Positions 48,901-58,662 of a DNA stretch of 64,000 nucleotides are shown piece after piece. How positions within the stretch are numbered: the stretch's first letter is position 1; the number at the start of each line of letters is the position of its first letter. The stretch is from Sympetrum striolatum. Lineage: Eukaryota > Arthropoda > Insecta > Odonata > Libellulidae. A model generated the notes under the pieces. That model had not been told where the DNA came from. It made no database searches and saw only the letters and a list, made by a program, of their open reading frames with translations. The translations under genes and the position numbers were made by a program. The DNA is taken from positions 11,656,001 to 11,720,000 of the forward strand of contig OX388348.1 of assembly GCA_947579665.1 (NCBI GenBank), in the 5' to 3' direction.

Positions 48901-51900
48901 TAGTATGCAATCTCTATTTCAGAAATTAATGCAAAAAAAGTTATTACAGTAAATTTTTTATAAAAACAATTTTTGATAAGAGTCGCTCAGGGTGACAGCG
49001 GCATTTTAACCAAAATTTTCCAACATAACTGAGAGCAACATTGGCACTAAAAGGGTTAATAGAATTGTCCTGAATTGTTTAAAATTTACCAAAATTTACA
49101 GGAATGAAGTAATTAAGATTCAGTGGTGGAATAAGAAGTTTAGGAGAAATTTATAAATTAAAAATAAGGAAATAACCATCTCCGCTCGGAACCAGCAGTA
49201 TCAGATGACAGTTGAATAAGAATTTAGTTCCTTTAAAAATGAATTACCTTCATAACTTACTGTTACAATTCGTCCCTTAAAGCATGGCTTAAACAAAATA
49301 AAATATCAAGTATAAATAAATAAGGCAAAGAATTAAAAGTAAAAGTACCTAATATTGAGTAGATGAGTCAAGTACTCACGTATACAGCTATCAATGGATT
49401 TAATAGACATGAAACTTAGAGATAAATAGCTATTTTGTTTTTAAATTCTGTCCAGGAACAAAACCCACTGAAATTGCAACCCAAATTCCAAAGTGACCAA
49501 GTAAAATATGGAAAAATAGAGAGAAATCGTCAACTTTAATTTTAAAAATTGAGTAGCTATAAGATCATAAATAATTTATAAATTTGAATTGACAGTAGAG
49601 ACAAATATACATCATTAGCAAATATTTGTCACTATATGCTATATTTATTGCTGGATGACTAGTATCAAGAAGAAATTAAGCTGATTTTAAGGAAATCATA
49701 ACTCGGGACTTTAGACATAAGAAATTCTAGAAACAAGTCTATTTGTCCATTCTGTTTTACTGAAACTCATTGACACTTCAAAACACTATGACTGATTTTA
49801 TAACCCCAAAGAAGAAAACAAAACTTTTTCCCCCAAAGAGTGTTTAAATTCTCACCTTCATTTTGTCAATCAAACTATTTGTTCCCAGAACATTGTACAG
49901 CTTTCCTGGATGCTTTTTAGCCCATTCATTAGCCCAAGTCGTTTTTCCACAGGCAGGTAAGCCAACCATCATAATTGCCTAGAAAAACAGATAAAAGTTA
50001 CAGCAAGATATCCAAAACAAATAAGTATTTCATAATAGATATACAATAATTTTGAACGCCACCACTGCATGCGTTTTGCGCCGATCTTTTGAAGGTGTGC
50101 ACAAGTAAGTATTTATAATATATTAATTAACCTTCTAAATGGATAAAAATAAGAAGAAAACATGTCAAGTAAGTAGTTTAAGCGGTAGGAACGTCAAGAG
50201 AAAAGGACAGGTGCCGACGTTACAGCAAAAAGTGGACATAATAAATGAACTAGTTTGTGGTGCCATTTCAGCCAATCTTCAGCAGGAATACAGGAAAACT
50301 ATACATGATATAAAATCACAGAGGGACCGAATTCTACAATTTGTTGCAGAATATGACTCGACGGTAGTCATTTTTAAACGAAAAATCTTACGGGGACAGT
50401 CATGTGTAGTTTTCTTTAAATAAAAGTTTTCAATAATATTGACGTGCATTATCATCACTTATTTTGTACCGTAACCTATAAAAGGCCTTTTTTTGTTCCT
50501 TTTTCTCATTCAGGTTGAAATACCTATTATCCGAACATATCCTTTATGCGAACTAACCTCAGTCCCGAAAAGTTCGGATAGACCATCTTCTACTGTATTA
50601 ACTATAAGAATTGGATAATTATATGTCTCTAACATTGTATGAACATTGAGATAAAACCCTCTAGGGTTAACAGGGAAATACATTGAGAGTTATAGAAATG
50701 AATTTTACTATGAAATCATTTATAATAAAATAGTGTTAGAGGTTTAAAATCTACAAAAGCCATCTACATCAGCACTCCTGGTCTTACTCCCCGGTAGTCT
50801 GTGAAAGCAAGGAAGGAATGCTGCACTTGTCATAAAAGTGCAGCATTCCTTTCTTGCTTTCTCGGACTACGAGGGAGTAAGACCAGGAGCACTGACAAAG
50901 AGGGCTTTAGGAGATTTAAAACCTCTAATTCATTAACAGTCTTGTTCCAAAATTTCTTTCTTTACTGCAATAGAATAGTAGATATGAATATATTTTGAAT
51001 ACAAACCTCACAATCCCCTCTCTTCTCTGGTCGTTTAGGCCCAGGAACTCTAGAACTTGGTTCTAGTGATCCTATTGGGACAAAGCTGGAACGCGCCTGG
51101 TCTGGGCCAGTGAAAGGCTCAGCTGGCTTTGTTGTTTCACCCTCTTGCTTTATCCAGGGTCCAGTTCCAAAGAAGCATTCAAAACCACAGTTCTTTGACA
51201 ATATGTGAGGGAACAAAGCTTTTCCTTCCAATGTATCTTTGGGGATATCATAAGCATTTCCCAGCCACTGACCATTAACAGCAAAGCTTATATGTACTGG
51301 GTTGCTATCCATATCCTGAAATAGGAAATTGTCTTATAAATGATTATCTTGCAACAGAAATTGCAATAAATTACTTTTTTATTACAAGAACAAATGAGAA
51401 AAGAAATTATAGAAGCAGATAACATAATACTTAAACCATTCTATCAATTTCAGCTCTTAACATCTCAATCTCTTCAACAATAACTAGATTTTAATTATCT
51501 TTGAGAATAATTAAATTTCATAAATAAAGGCTAAAGAAGAGTAAGTCTTGTTTAACATATTTCACATCTCTCATTTATAGTTTGATAGAAAGTATAAAGG
51601 GAATCTACGAGGGATTCTTTAGAAAAAGATTTAAACACCATTTTTGGAAAACTATAAAATCAATAGGGATACTTATGCATTACCATTCTAATAAATTAAC
51701 AGATGAAGATATATAAGAGCCAACAAGAAACTGCTTGCATTTATAGGGAAATAGGAATTCTTAGGATACGAAAAATTGTTTCTAATACTAAGCATGAGCA
51801 ATAGATGAAACTAGTTAATCCTGCAGTTATACTTATTCTTTAAATAAATAATCAAAAAGCTATTCTAAAGTCTTACCAAATAAGCTGTTACAACATCATT

Positions 51901-54900
51901 AAGACCAAAAGCTTTTCCGTAATCCTTAAACTGACAGTTGGTTGATGCTTTTCCGGTACCTCCATAACCATATGAAAGAGGTTCTTCTCCTGTAGTTAAG
52001 AAAATTAAAAAAAAAAATTTCAACCAATGTGAATTGAAAAGATAGGTACTTATCTTACACTAATATAATGATGATGATAATTTCAACCAAACATCTTTAT
52101 TTGGGCAAGATTGAGACTAAAAGTCTACTCTTGCATCTAACTCGATGCAAAAAAGGAAAATTTAAAATAAAATACATTTATACAGATATTTATAGATTTT
52201 ATATCCAAATGTAAATCCTTAACCTATGTGTGCAGTGAAAATAGGCCACTGTATTAAGGTATTTTTAACACCAAATTAATATGAACAGTGACCATTATTG
52301 TCAACAAATTTTAAATTAATTTGTTATGGTTCTTATTGATTTCATTAACCTTTAAAACATGGGAGATATTTCTGCCCCCCACTGTATTTTTAAAATCATA
52401 TAAATATCATAATTCAACAGTAATTTCAGCACAGAAAATCCCCGAATTCCTTCTACAGAGAAAACTTAATTGAATATTAATATAAAAAAACTGTAGTTAG
52501 AAATGATTTTACTTTTCCACAGATAAAACAACAATAATGTGTCGACGATTCTAAAATTTTGAATACATAACTAAGAAAACGACACTCACCTAGCTGCATG
52601 CTATTTTCAACAGTAGACCAGCCAACACGCAAGACATTTGGGTTGGGTTCCTGCTCAGCCAGATGGGAGATATCACAATTTTCCGTGATCCTAACTTCAT
52701 AATACACTTTTCCTGAATTTACACCATGACTTGCACGAGCTCCAGCCCAAACATAAGCGAAGCCTTCGTGATGCATTGGCTTAGCAGAAAGAAATCCTTT
52801 CTCTTTGCTGATGACAAGATTCAAATCAGAATCATCTGCAATAAGAGAACAGAAACCTAAGTGGAAGATGTCATCCATACCTCAAAACTAGCAACTTTTT
52901 GAACTTCAAGCAAATCCAATGGAAAAACAGATGAATTTGTGAACTATTATTTTTCAAAAAACAGCAAGCTCGTGGAATTTTTGTACCATAAGTGAAAAAT
53001 TGTGACTTGAATGGTACTCATACCCAGGTCTCCCACCTTCCGGGCCGTTGTTTTAACCACTTAACTATCAAGCCACATCCTTCTCACTTCTGTTAACTTT
53101 AAAAGTCAATTGAAAGTGTTATGCCATATCTTCATTGCAAAACAAAATCTTCTCTTTCCAAGAACTTTGCATAATTAAACAACTTAAGATTCATAAAATG
53201 TTATAGCTTAGTTTTTAATTACTTTTAACGAGTTATACTTACACCACCCAAGAAGCACTGTATTTTCATCAATTTCTGGTTCATCATCTGGCTTTCTAGG
53301 AGGAGGTTCACGAATACTGAATAAGAAATAGAAAAAATAATTTAGCAAATATTTTCCAAAAAAATTAGTGATATGCAGGGAAAATAATATAAAATCAAGG
53401 TATTATTCTACTCCTTTCTAATAGTAGAGAGAGAAACATAGATCCAAGGTTAGATACAGCTTAGTTATAAGACTGAAAATCCATTGTATATTACCCTTGG
53501 GAGGTAGCTCTGTAGTGAAATATTCACAAAGCAAGAGAAAGATACTAATTTGATCTCAAGCTATATAAAACTTTGCTTTAATTGGATGTGATTCTCCCAC
53601 AAATTATAAAATAAAGAGAAGTTTCTTCGCATTTCAACTCATGTACATATAATACATATTTAACCTATAAAATTAGTCCTTTCTGTAGCAGTCAGTGGAC
53701 ACATTTTTTGCAGCGATTGAGAGAATTACACAGTTAGTTAGCCAATTCTTTGTCTCAATATTTATCACTCACAAAATAAAAAAACTTTCATAATTTTCAA
53801 TATCAACAATAAATTTAGGTTTCCATGTTGAAAACAAGCGTCATGGTAATTAATTTAATGGAATACTGCAACAGGTGCTGTAGCAGTAAATCCAAATACA
53901 AAGTTTAATTTTGAATATTTCTCAGAATTAGTGATCGAACTAATGACTTGGACACTACAGCTCATACTGAGATCAAGTTTAATTGGATGAGTTTAGTTGC
54001 TAGTTACTTTCTCCATATACGAAGTATAGAGAAAGTATTGTTTTCATGAAAAAAATAGAGTTCGAGATTTCAACGGAAATACATTTTTTGGGGTCCCTAG
54101 AACACGTTTTGACCATTTTCGGAATGATGTCTGTGTGTATGTGTGTGTGTGTGTGTCTGTATGTGTGTGTGTGTGTGTTTGTGGGCGCTCTAACGTAAAA
54201 ACTATTGGTCGTATCAATACCAAACTTCATATATAGTACTGTGGTGTGTGCTGTCAGAGTTGATTAGTTTTTGGAGTAAATCGATCAACCGGAAGTCGAG
54301 CTTTATTCATCAAAGCTTATTTCCGGTTTTCAAAATATCTCCATAAATATGATATATAGGTATGTTGTATACCCTATAAAAGTTTTAGAAAATAAAGTTT
54401 ACTATAACTTTTGTATTTAACATATTTTTGTATCACCGGCTGATTAGGAGTTATTCTTGAAATACTAATAAACCGGAAGTAGCTGTTATGTACTTTGTGG
54501 GCGCTCTAACTTAAAAACTATTCATTATATCAACACCAAATTTCATATATAGTACTTTGGTTAGTTTTTTTAGAGTTGATTAGTCTTTGGAGTAAATCGG
54601 TTAACCGGAAGTTGAGCTTCATTCTACAAAGCTCATTTCCGGTTTTCAAAATATCTCCATAAATATGATATTTTGGTATATACTATTATTTGTAAAAGTT
54701 TTGGAAAATGTAATTTACTATAAATTTTGGTTGAATCATATTTTTGTATCACTGATTGTGTAGGAGTTATTCATGAAATACTGATAAACCGGAAGTTGCT
54801 GATTATGTACTTTGTGGGCGCTCTGGGCGAAAGGCCAATTTCATCGTTTTTCATCGATCATGTCCCGTAAAACATTATTTATCATGTTTTTGGCGTCAAA

Positions 54901-57900
54901 GATAATATATAATATTAATCACCCATATTCCAAGTTTAGATGGAATATAGAGTTCGAAATTACTGCGGTAGATAAATATTTACATCTTATATATATGGAG
55001 AAAGTCATGTGCTGGCCACATCAGATTTTTGACAATGGTGACCATAACAGAAATATGACAAAAACTAACCCAAATTATTATTCTGAACAAGGTTAATTAA
55101 ATAAAAACAAATTTGTTTGTTAGGTTATCCTGGATAAAATAAAATTGATATCTCCATACATACCTTTGATTTCTCTCATCAGGTGATTGAGAACGTTGCC
55201 GTTTCTGTCCCCTAGCCTGTTCCTCTTGACTTACAGCCTGAGAGTCATTAGTTTCTTCCTTTACCTGACTCCATCTTGTTGATGTTCTCTCAGGCTTTGG
55301 CTCTGGCTGAACAGGAGGCTCTTTCTTAACCTCAACCTGTAAATTCAATTCAACATTCTTTCATAAATCCAATAAAACATGTTATAAATCGTCTGAATTA
55401 ATACTGTAAGTATGCTTGTCACACCTTTTAGGTCTTGGGATTATAAGAGCAAACTTAACCAGCAACACTGGCCAACCAAAATCACTTACATTGATCAATC
55501 TGAATCTATAATTGCATGCTTTTAACATCAATAAGCACATTAACGTAACTAAGTATTAAAATTACTCAATATACACAAGATCATCCTTAACTTGATGATA
55601 ATCTACAATGACCAAATATCAATTAGTAAGTTTGGAACTAGTAATTGCAAAATATTCTTCAATGTATCACATTGAGATAGATACACAAGCTATTCTGCGC
55701 ACAACGTGCAACAGCAGGAATTATTTTGATAGACAATTGTATCAAGTATTCAACATTTGACAGCTATGTTATCAATGAATAAACCTGAGTTTAAAGTTCA
55801 ATTGGAAGATTGACATTTAAACTTAAAACAGCTATCCACTAGCATGGCTGATGAAAGCAAGCCTAACTAGTGAGCCATACTTGCAAGTGTAATATTAATA
55901 AGGCAATCCTAGTCTAATAATGCTAAGAAATCTTTTCTCTGATACATGAGTGCACTTAATTTAGGGACCACATTTCAAGCATTATTACTTTTGTGTAAGA
56001 AAAAACTACTTCATTTAAGTAAAAAATAGAATAAAAGTATTAGCAAAATCATATTAAAAGTGGTTACTTTAATTTTGCATTTATTTTTGCAAAATGTTTA
56101 CAACTACTTAATAATAATAATAGCAAAATACGATGCAAGATTTTATAGAATCAGAGGGAAAAGTAATTAAATCTTTTTTCAAATGCTTTGTGAGCTTGTA
56201 TAAAATTACTGAGTAGAAAATTATAGCCCATAGACCAGAAAATATGTACTGATACTCTGATAATTAAAAACTAGAGTAAAATCATAACTAAAACAACACT
56301 TTCAGTAAATGTTGCCCTATGATTTAATAAACAGAAAAAAGTACTTAGTAACCTCATCTGCAACAATTTGAACTCTAGAAAGTTAACATCAACTAAACAG
56401 AACTTTCTGTAGTAGTTTACCTGCATGGGTTCCTCTTTTACTGGAGGTTCCGACTGTTTAGTAGCAGGAGCTTTCTCTTTTTCCACAGGTTCCTTCTTCA
56501 CCTGCACCTCTGGTTCCTTCTTTACCTGCACTGGCTCAGGTTCTGCCTCCTCTTGTTCTTCATCTTCCATTGACTCTGCTTTCTTCTCTTGCTCAGCTTC
56601 GGCCTAAAATTGCAGCAGAAAACATTAATACTGCTGTGAGATAATCCTATGCTAGCAATAAAAACCATAAGTATAAGGGTAATAGCTAAGTGTCGGTCTA
56701 AAAAGAACCAAGTGCTAAGTTTTTCAGTTTTCTCAGGGTAAACTACCCCATTAGCAATGTGGAACCAAACAATTATAAACTTCAGGCAACAAATAAGGAT
56801 GAGTTGTCTATGTATTTCACCTGAAGATGTTACACTGCAACAAAATCTAGGTTGTTCTAATTAAAAAATTCTTTTTGTGGACTCTAACTTTCTTTAAGAT
56901 AATAAATAAGGCAATTAGGTTTATTTAATTAGCAAATACTAATTTATGTTTGAGTTTGATCATTGTGGGCTTGATGATAAACAGAAATACACACCAAGCC
57001 ACTGATACTGACAAGTTCCTAACACTTACTTTTGAATTTTCAATAATGAAAAAATGAATACATCCACAAAATCGGGATTCGGTACAAAACTTTGAATTGA
57101 AAACGAAGTTGGACTTCATTTAAAATGATTTTGAAATCAGCTTTAACTCAAAATACATTATTTATATGAATATGAAATATAATGTGGTGTATTGAATGAA
57201 TGACTTAAAATATTATAAACTAGCCATAGGATAGCTTCCATATAATTTCCATGTAAGCTTCAATAGCTAGGATAAATTCCAATATAAGAATAATGATTTT
57301 TGACAATGAGTTTGCCCAGGAATACTGTCCACTTTCAACACGGATGAAATTCAATCACTTTCATAAATTGTTCCGAAAAATCACTCATTGCATTCGAAAT
57401 ATAGTACTTAATTTTACAAAGTAAAAATACCTTTTTTCGGTAGTATTATGCCAAAATACTTGACCAAATGCTTAAGATAACGTTGGCAAATATTTAATAA
57501 GAGTCCTTGCATAGCTCACACCCCCAATTGGAGTTACATAAGTTTTAAGAGAATGAATAACTATTTGAAACATTAACTTTCAACTCGTTTCACATTACAT
57601 ACCTCCGAATGCTCTTTCGCAGATTCCTGTTTCACAGGCGTTTCTTCTTTGATGGGCTTCTCTGACGGTTTTTCCTTTGTAGGGGTTTGCTTTTGAGGAG
57701 ACTCCTTCGTTGGAGGGGCATTAGCATCTTGATCTTGGGCCTCCTCAGCTGCGTCTTCGGCGCCACCTTCCTCCTCCTCATACGGCTCGTGCTGAGAGAC
57801 GTTGGACTCATCTGAAAACAAGATGGAAAGACACATGGAGTCCGGTAGAAGTGAGAAAACTTCGATGAAAAAGTTAATTTAAAATTTATTAAAAACCATA

Positions 57901-58662
57901 TAATAACCCAAAATAACCTACAGGAAATTTCCGACGAAAGGAATAACTTTAAAATCTACTTTACGGCGAACAATCATTATTGAAAAGGATCTAACACCAA
58001 TAATTTCCGTGTGTGAGTTAACAAATGTTGGATCGACGTTTTCCCTCCATTGCCCATTCCCACCGACAAAGGATAAGAGACAAAAATGTAAAATAAACAC
58101 ACAAAAATATGATTAACTAGCAGGAAACATAATTAATTAAGGATAAACTAAATAAAATTTGAAAAAATGTTACACAGTAAGCTATTAGATGCCATTATCT
58201 TTGCAGCATACGTTTCCCGCGACAAGGCTTGATGACACTAGTGCTGCAGCCACAACGTGATTCCCGCTATCGTTACTTCCTTAATCGAACAGAAATGTAC
58301 GCAAGGTGCGTTCTAACATACGATTAAACCTTTCGATCATCATCGTTTGATTAAATATATCGATAATGGCTAAAAACAATGGATTCACTCAGAATAATAG
58401 AGCATGATTCGACACGCATTACACAACTGTTTACATCTGTAACCAAACGATTTATCCGCTCGTACGATCGAAATATTACCATCTGTAAACAAATTATCGA
58501 AGAAAACTTGAAAATGTCCTTACCTCCGTCTTCCTGAGATAATGCATCACGAAGTCTGTCGATTAAAACTGCTTTGTTTCCTTTGGTATCCAACCCACGC
58601 GCAGACAATTCTGCGCGTAGTTCTACTACTTTCAACTTTGCAGGGTCAATATCGGTCTTCAT
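30788..58662 (-). CDS. HNRNPUL1: hnRNP U-like protein (SAP-SPRY-kinase-like-RGG), 17 coding exons
   Basis: Coding exons: 58524-58662, 57603-57811, 56421-56603, 55164-55336, 53243-53316, 52590-52835, 51877-51989, 51007-51315, 49856-49978, 48305-48433, 41728-41896, 40199-40492, 39664-39721, 38504-38702, 38201-38300, 37204-37541, 30788-30958. All introns are GT-AG and all phases agree, giving 1,008 codons plus stop. Domains: SAP (about 7-43; DNA/scaffold binding), acidic KEEP-rich linker (47-235), SPRY (about 255-430), P-loop kinase-like AAA_33 domain with Walker A GLPACGKT (488-495), RGG-rich region (about 655-806), Gly/Tyr/Ser/Gln-rich low-complexity tail (807-1008). The family acts in the nucleus in RNA processing, chromatin organisation and DNA-damage response. 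The Tyr/Gln-rich tail favours HNRNPUL1 over HNRNPU, but the symbol is by homology. It is longer than human UL1 (856 residues). Confidence 0.93.
30959..36344 (-). other. Intron 16 of the hnRNP U-like gene (distal part)
   Basis: AT-rich sequence with only short frames. The one structure I note is a 22-bp-arm hairpin with a 3-base loop at 35495-35541 (TTTAAACCAATC arm); its two mismatches are wobble pairs in RNA. No gene or repeat family recognised. Confidence 0.6.
36345..36585 (-). repeat. tRNA-derived SINE, minus copy of an inverted pair
   Basis: On the minus strand: a lead GGTGCCACTAATTGGAGCAC, then CAGAAGTGAAAAGC, an A-box-like ATGGCTCGGTAGTG, a B-box GACCTGGGTTGGAGTCCC, then AAGTCACTATTTTTCACT and a tail CTTTCCTGTGCTAAGC shared with the copy at 5165-5345. 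Confidence 0.7.
36650..36845 (+). repeat. tRNA-derived SINE, plus copy of an inverted pair
   Basis: Same family as 36345-36585 in opposite orientation, with a better-kept A box (GGTGGCTCAGTGG) and a perfect B box (GGTTCGAGTCC). The two copies are about 65 bp apart and could fold back over nearly 190 bases in the intron transcript. Confidence 0.72.
37204..37541 (-). CDS. HNRNPUL1: hnRNP U-like coding exon 16: Gly/Tyr/Ser/Gln-rich tail
   Basis: The acceptor is CCTTTTCTTCAG and the donor is AACCAA then GTAAGT. 113 codons of SYS/QGY/GYG repeats typical of prion-like, phase-separating tails. Retention of the next intron would add VSAFDLPKF and a stop. Confidence 0.9.
38201..38300 (-). CDS. HNRNPUL1: hnRNP U-like coding exon 15: Gly/Asn/Trp-rich
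   Basis: The acceptor is CTTTATAACAG and the donor is GGAAAG then GTAGGA. Encodes [20 protein letters not shown] and [13 protein letters not shown]. Ends in phase 1. Confidence 0.88.
38504..38702 (-). CDS. HNRNPUL1: hnRNP U-like coding exon 14: RGG box
   Basis: The acceptor is AAATTTTCCAG and the donor is GGAAAG then GTTTGT. Encodes [20 protein letters not shown] and further GG/RGG repeats ending [12 protein letters not shown], an RNA-binding RGG box and likely arginine-methylation substrate. Confidence 0.9.
38830..39133 (+). pseudogene. LINE reverse-transcriptase C-terminal remnant
   Basis: On the plus strand, antisense to the host gene: [38 protein letters not shown] with gaps, RGRPRLD, then [20 protein letters not shown] and a stop. 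This is the well-known C-terminal tail of arthropod non-LTR (LINE) ORF2 proteins. It is short and frameshifted, and lies in intron 13. Confidence 0.7.
39177..39633. mobile_element. Tc1/mariner-type MITE in intron 13
   Basis: TA flanks both sides (39175-39176 and 39634-39635). Ends read CCGTATTTTCC and, from the right, CTGTATTTAC. Imperfect inverted similarity continues inward (GCGTGCaCATTAGAATTGA against GCACGCATTACATTTGATG). No coding content. It ends 30 bp from exon 13. Confidence 0.45.
39664..39721 (-). CDS. HNRNPUL1: hnRNP U-like coding exon 13: RGG microexon
   Basis: The acceptor is CTAATTATAG and the donor is GAGAACC then GTAAGT; 58 nt. Encodes [19 protein letters not shown]. Phases match both neighbours (1 in, 2 out). 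Confidence 0.85.
40199..40492 (-). CDS. HNRNPUL1: hnRNP U-like coding exon 12: end of kinase-like domain, first RGG
   Basis: The acceptor is GTGTGGTCTGCAG and the donor is CCCAGAG then GTAAAT. Encodes [20 protein letters not shown], then an [13 protein letters not shown] helix, then KRFRGGGGG and [11 protein letters not shown] repeats and GGRGMPRG. Confidence 0.92.
41728..41896 (-). CDS. HNRNPUL1: hnRNP U-like coding exon 11: kinase-like domain
   Basis: The acceptor is GAATCAATACAG and the donor is ATGAAAG then GTGCGT. Encodes [20 protein letters not shown] and [10 protein letters not shown]..., a very conserved hnRNP U segment (TNVxxxAQRRKM). It lies 6.4 kb from exon 10. Confidence 0.92.
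41897..48304 (-). other. Intron 10 of the hnRNP U-like gene
   Basis: A 6.4-kb, very AT-rich intron. Short frames only; no repeat family, hairpin or nested gene recognised. Confidence 0.6.
48305..48433 (-). CDS. HNRNPUL1: hnRNP U-like coding exon 10: kinase-like domain
   Basis: The acceptor is TTTAAATTTCAG and the donor is GATCAG then GTGAGT. Encodes [20 protein letters not shown] and [20 protein letters not shown] is the conserved strand that precedes TNV in the next exon. Confidence 0.92.
48744..49055. mobile_element. piggyBac-type MITE with TTAA target sites
   Basis: TTAA flanks both ends (48740-48743 and 49056-49059). Ends read CCCTTTGAGTGCCA and, from the right, CCCTTTTAGTGCCA. The 312-bp interior is non-coding. 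It lies in intron 9 of the hnRNP U-like gene. Confidence 0.75.
49856..49978 (-). CDS. HNRNPUL1: hnRNP U-like coding exon 9: P-loop (Walker A)
   Basis: The acceptor is TTTTTCTAG and the donor is ATGAAG then GTGAGA. Encodes [20 protein letters not shown], with Walker A GLPACGKT intact including Lys and Thr. 41 codons, phase 0. Confidence 0.93.
50139..50595 (+). mobile_element. pogo/Tigger-like element remnant in intron 8
   Basis: A 94-codon frame (50139-50423) encodes a CENP-B/Jerky-type N-terminal DNA-binding motif: [20 protein letters not shown], then [20 protein letters not shown]. Downstream the right end reads, from outside in, CAGTAGAAGATGGTCTATCC beside TA (50596-50597), a typical Tigger/pogo terminus. 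The DDE catalytic domain is missing and the left terminus was not found, so it is internally deleted. Confidence 0.7.
50769..50895. repeat. Long hairpin, 60-bp arms, 7-base loop
   Basis: Arms 50769-50828 and 50836-50895 pair with about seven mismatches: TCAGCACTCCTGGTCTTACT on one side and TCAGTGCTCCTGGTCTTACT read from the other. The innermost 17 bases (AGGAATGCTGCACTT part) pair perfectly. It lies in intron 8 of the hnRNP U-like gene. It could be a fold-back MITE or a source of small RNA. Confidence 0.85.
51007..51315 (-). CDS. HNRNPUL1: hnRNP U-like coding exon 8: SPRY end and linker
   Basis: The acceptor is CTATTTCAG and the donor is TGTGAG then GTTTGT. Encodes [37 protein letters not shown] (the family's SPRY end) and [10 protein letters not shown] just before the P-loop domain. 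103 codons, phase 0 on both sides. Confidence 0.92.
51877..51989 (-). CDS. HNRNPUL1: hnRNP U-like coding exon 7: SPRY
   Basis: The acceptor is CTTAACTACAG and the donor is TTATTTG then GTAAGA. Encodes [20 protein letters not shown] and [17 protein letters not shown], matching the SPRY segment with GxxFGxxDVxxAYL. Confidence 0.92.
52590..52835 (-). CDS. HNRNPUL1: hnRNP U-like coding exon 6: SPRY core
   Basis: The acceptor is TCTTATTGCAG and the donor is CAGCTAG then GTGAGT. Encodes [38 protein letters not shown] and [17 protein letters not shown], typical SPRY motifs. Confidence 0.92.
52955..53105 (-). repeat. tRNA-derived SINE, third intronic copy
   Basis: On the minus strand: CAGAAGTGAGAAGGATGTGG, GGTGGGAGACCTGGGTATGA (decayed B box), then AAGTCACAATTTTTCACTT. 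Same family as 36345-36845; more diverged. It lies in intron 5. Confidence 0.6.
53243..53316 (-). CDS. HNRNPUL1: hnRNP U-like coding exon 5: start of SPRY region
   Basis: The acceptor is TTATTCAG and the donor is GGGTGGT then GTAAGT; 74 nt. Encodes [20 protein letters not shown] and VLLGW, the conserved lead-in to the SPRY domain of hnRNP U proteins. Confidence 0.88.
54006..55005. mobile_element. About 1-kb repeat element with 316-bp internal tandem units
   Basis: ACTTTCTCCATATA at 54006-54019 is inverted at 54992-55005. Inside, GTGGGCGCTCTAAC starts units at 54181, 54497 and (GTGGGCGCTCTGGG) 54814, a 316-317-bp period. Each unit carries paired CCGGAAG and TTTCCGGTTTTCAAAATATC motifs. A (TG)n tract lies at 54130-54180. 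Similar GTGGGCGCTCTAAC repeats follow TG tracts in other invertebrate genomes. It lies in intron 4, and its class is unknown. Confidence 0.6.
55164..55336 (-). CDS. HNRNPUL1: hnRNP U-like coding exon 4: linker with nuclear-localisation-like motif
   Basis: The acceptor is GAATTTACAG and the donor is AATCAAAG then GTATGT. Encodes [20 protein letters not shown] and [23 protein letters not shown] is basic and could be part of a nuclear localisation signal. Ends in phase 2. Confidence 0.88.
56421..56603 (-). CDS. HNRNPUL1: hnRNP U-like coding exon 3: acidic KEEP-rich linker
   Basis: The acceptor is CAATTTTAG and the donor is CATGCAG then GTAAAC; 61 codons, phase 0 on both sides. Contains [19 protein letters not shown]. 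Skipping this exon would keep the frame. Confidence 0.88.
57603..57811 (-). CDS. HNRNPUL1: hnRNP U-like coding exon 2: acidic/Lys-rich linker
   Basis: The acceptor is TTGTTTTCAG. It encodes [20 protein letters not shown], then Pro/Thr/Lys/Glu repeats ([19 protein letters not shown]). The donor is CGGAG then GTATGT; it ends in phase 0. Low complexity, disordered. Confidence 0.88.
58524..58662 (-). CDS. HNRNPUL1: hnRNP U-like coding exon 1: SAP domain
   Basis: Starts ATGAAGACCGATATTGACCC. It encodes [20 protein letters not shown] and [10 protein letters not shown], a full SAP helix-extended loop-helix motif. The donor is GACGGAG then GTAAGG; the exon ends in phase 1. This is the only ATG in frame upstream of the SAP motif in the exon. 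Confidence 0.92.

Noticed and set aside
52080..52190. Short repeat with a TGATGATGA run as a LINE 3' end
   Set aside because: No second copy in the window and no target duplication seen.
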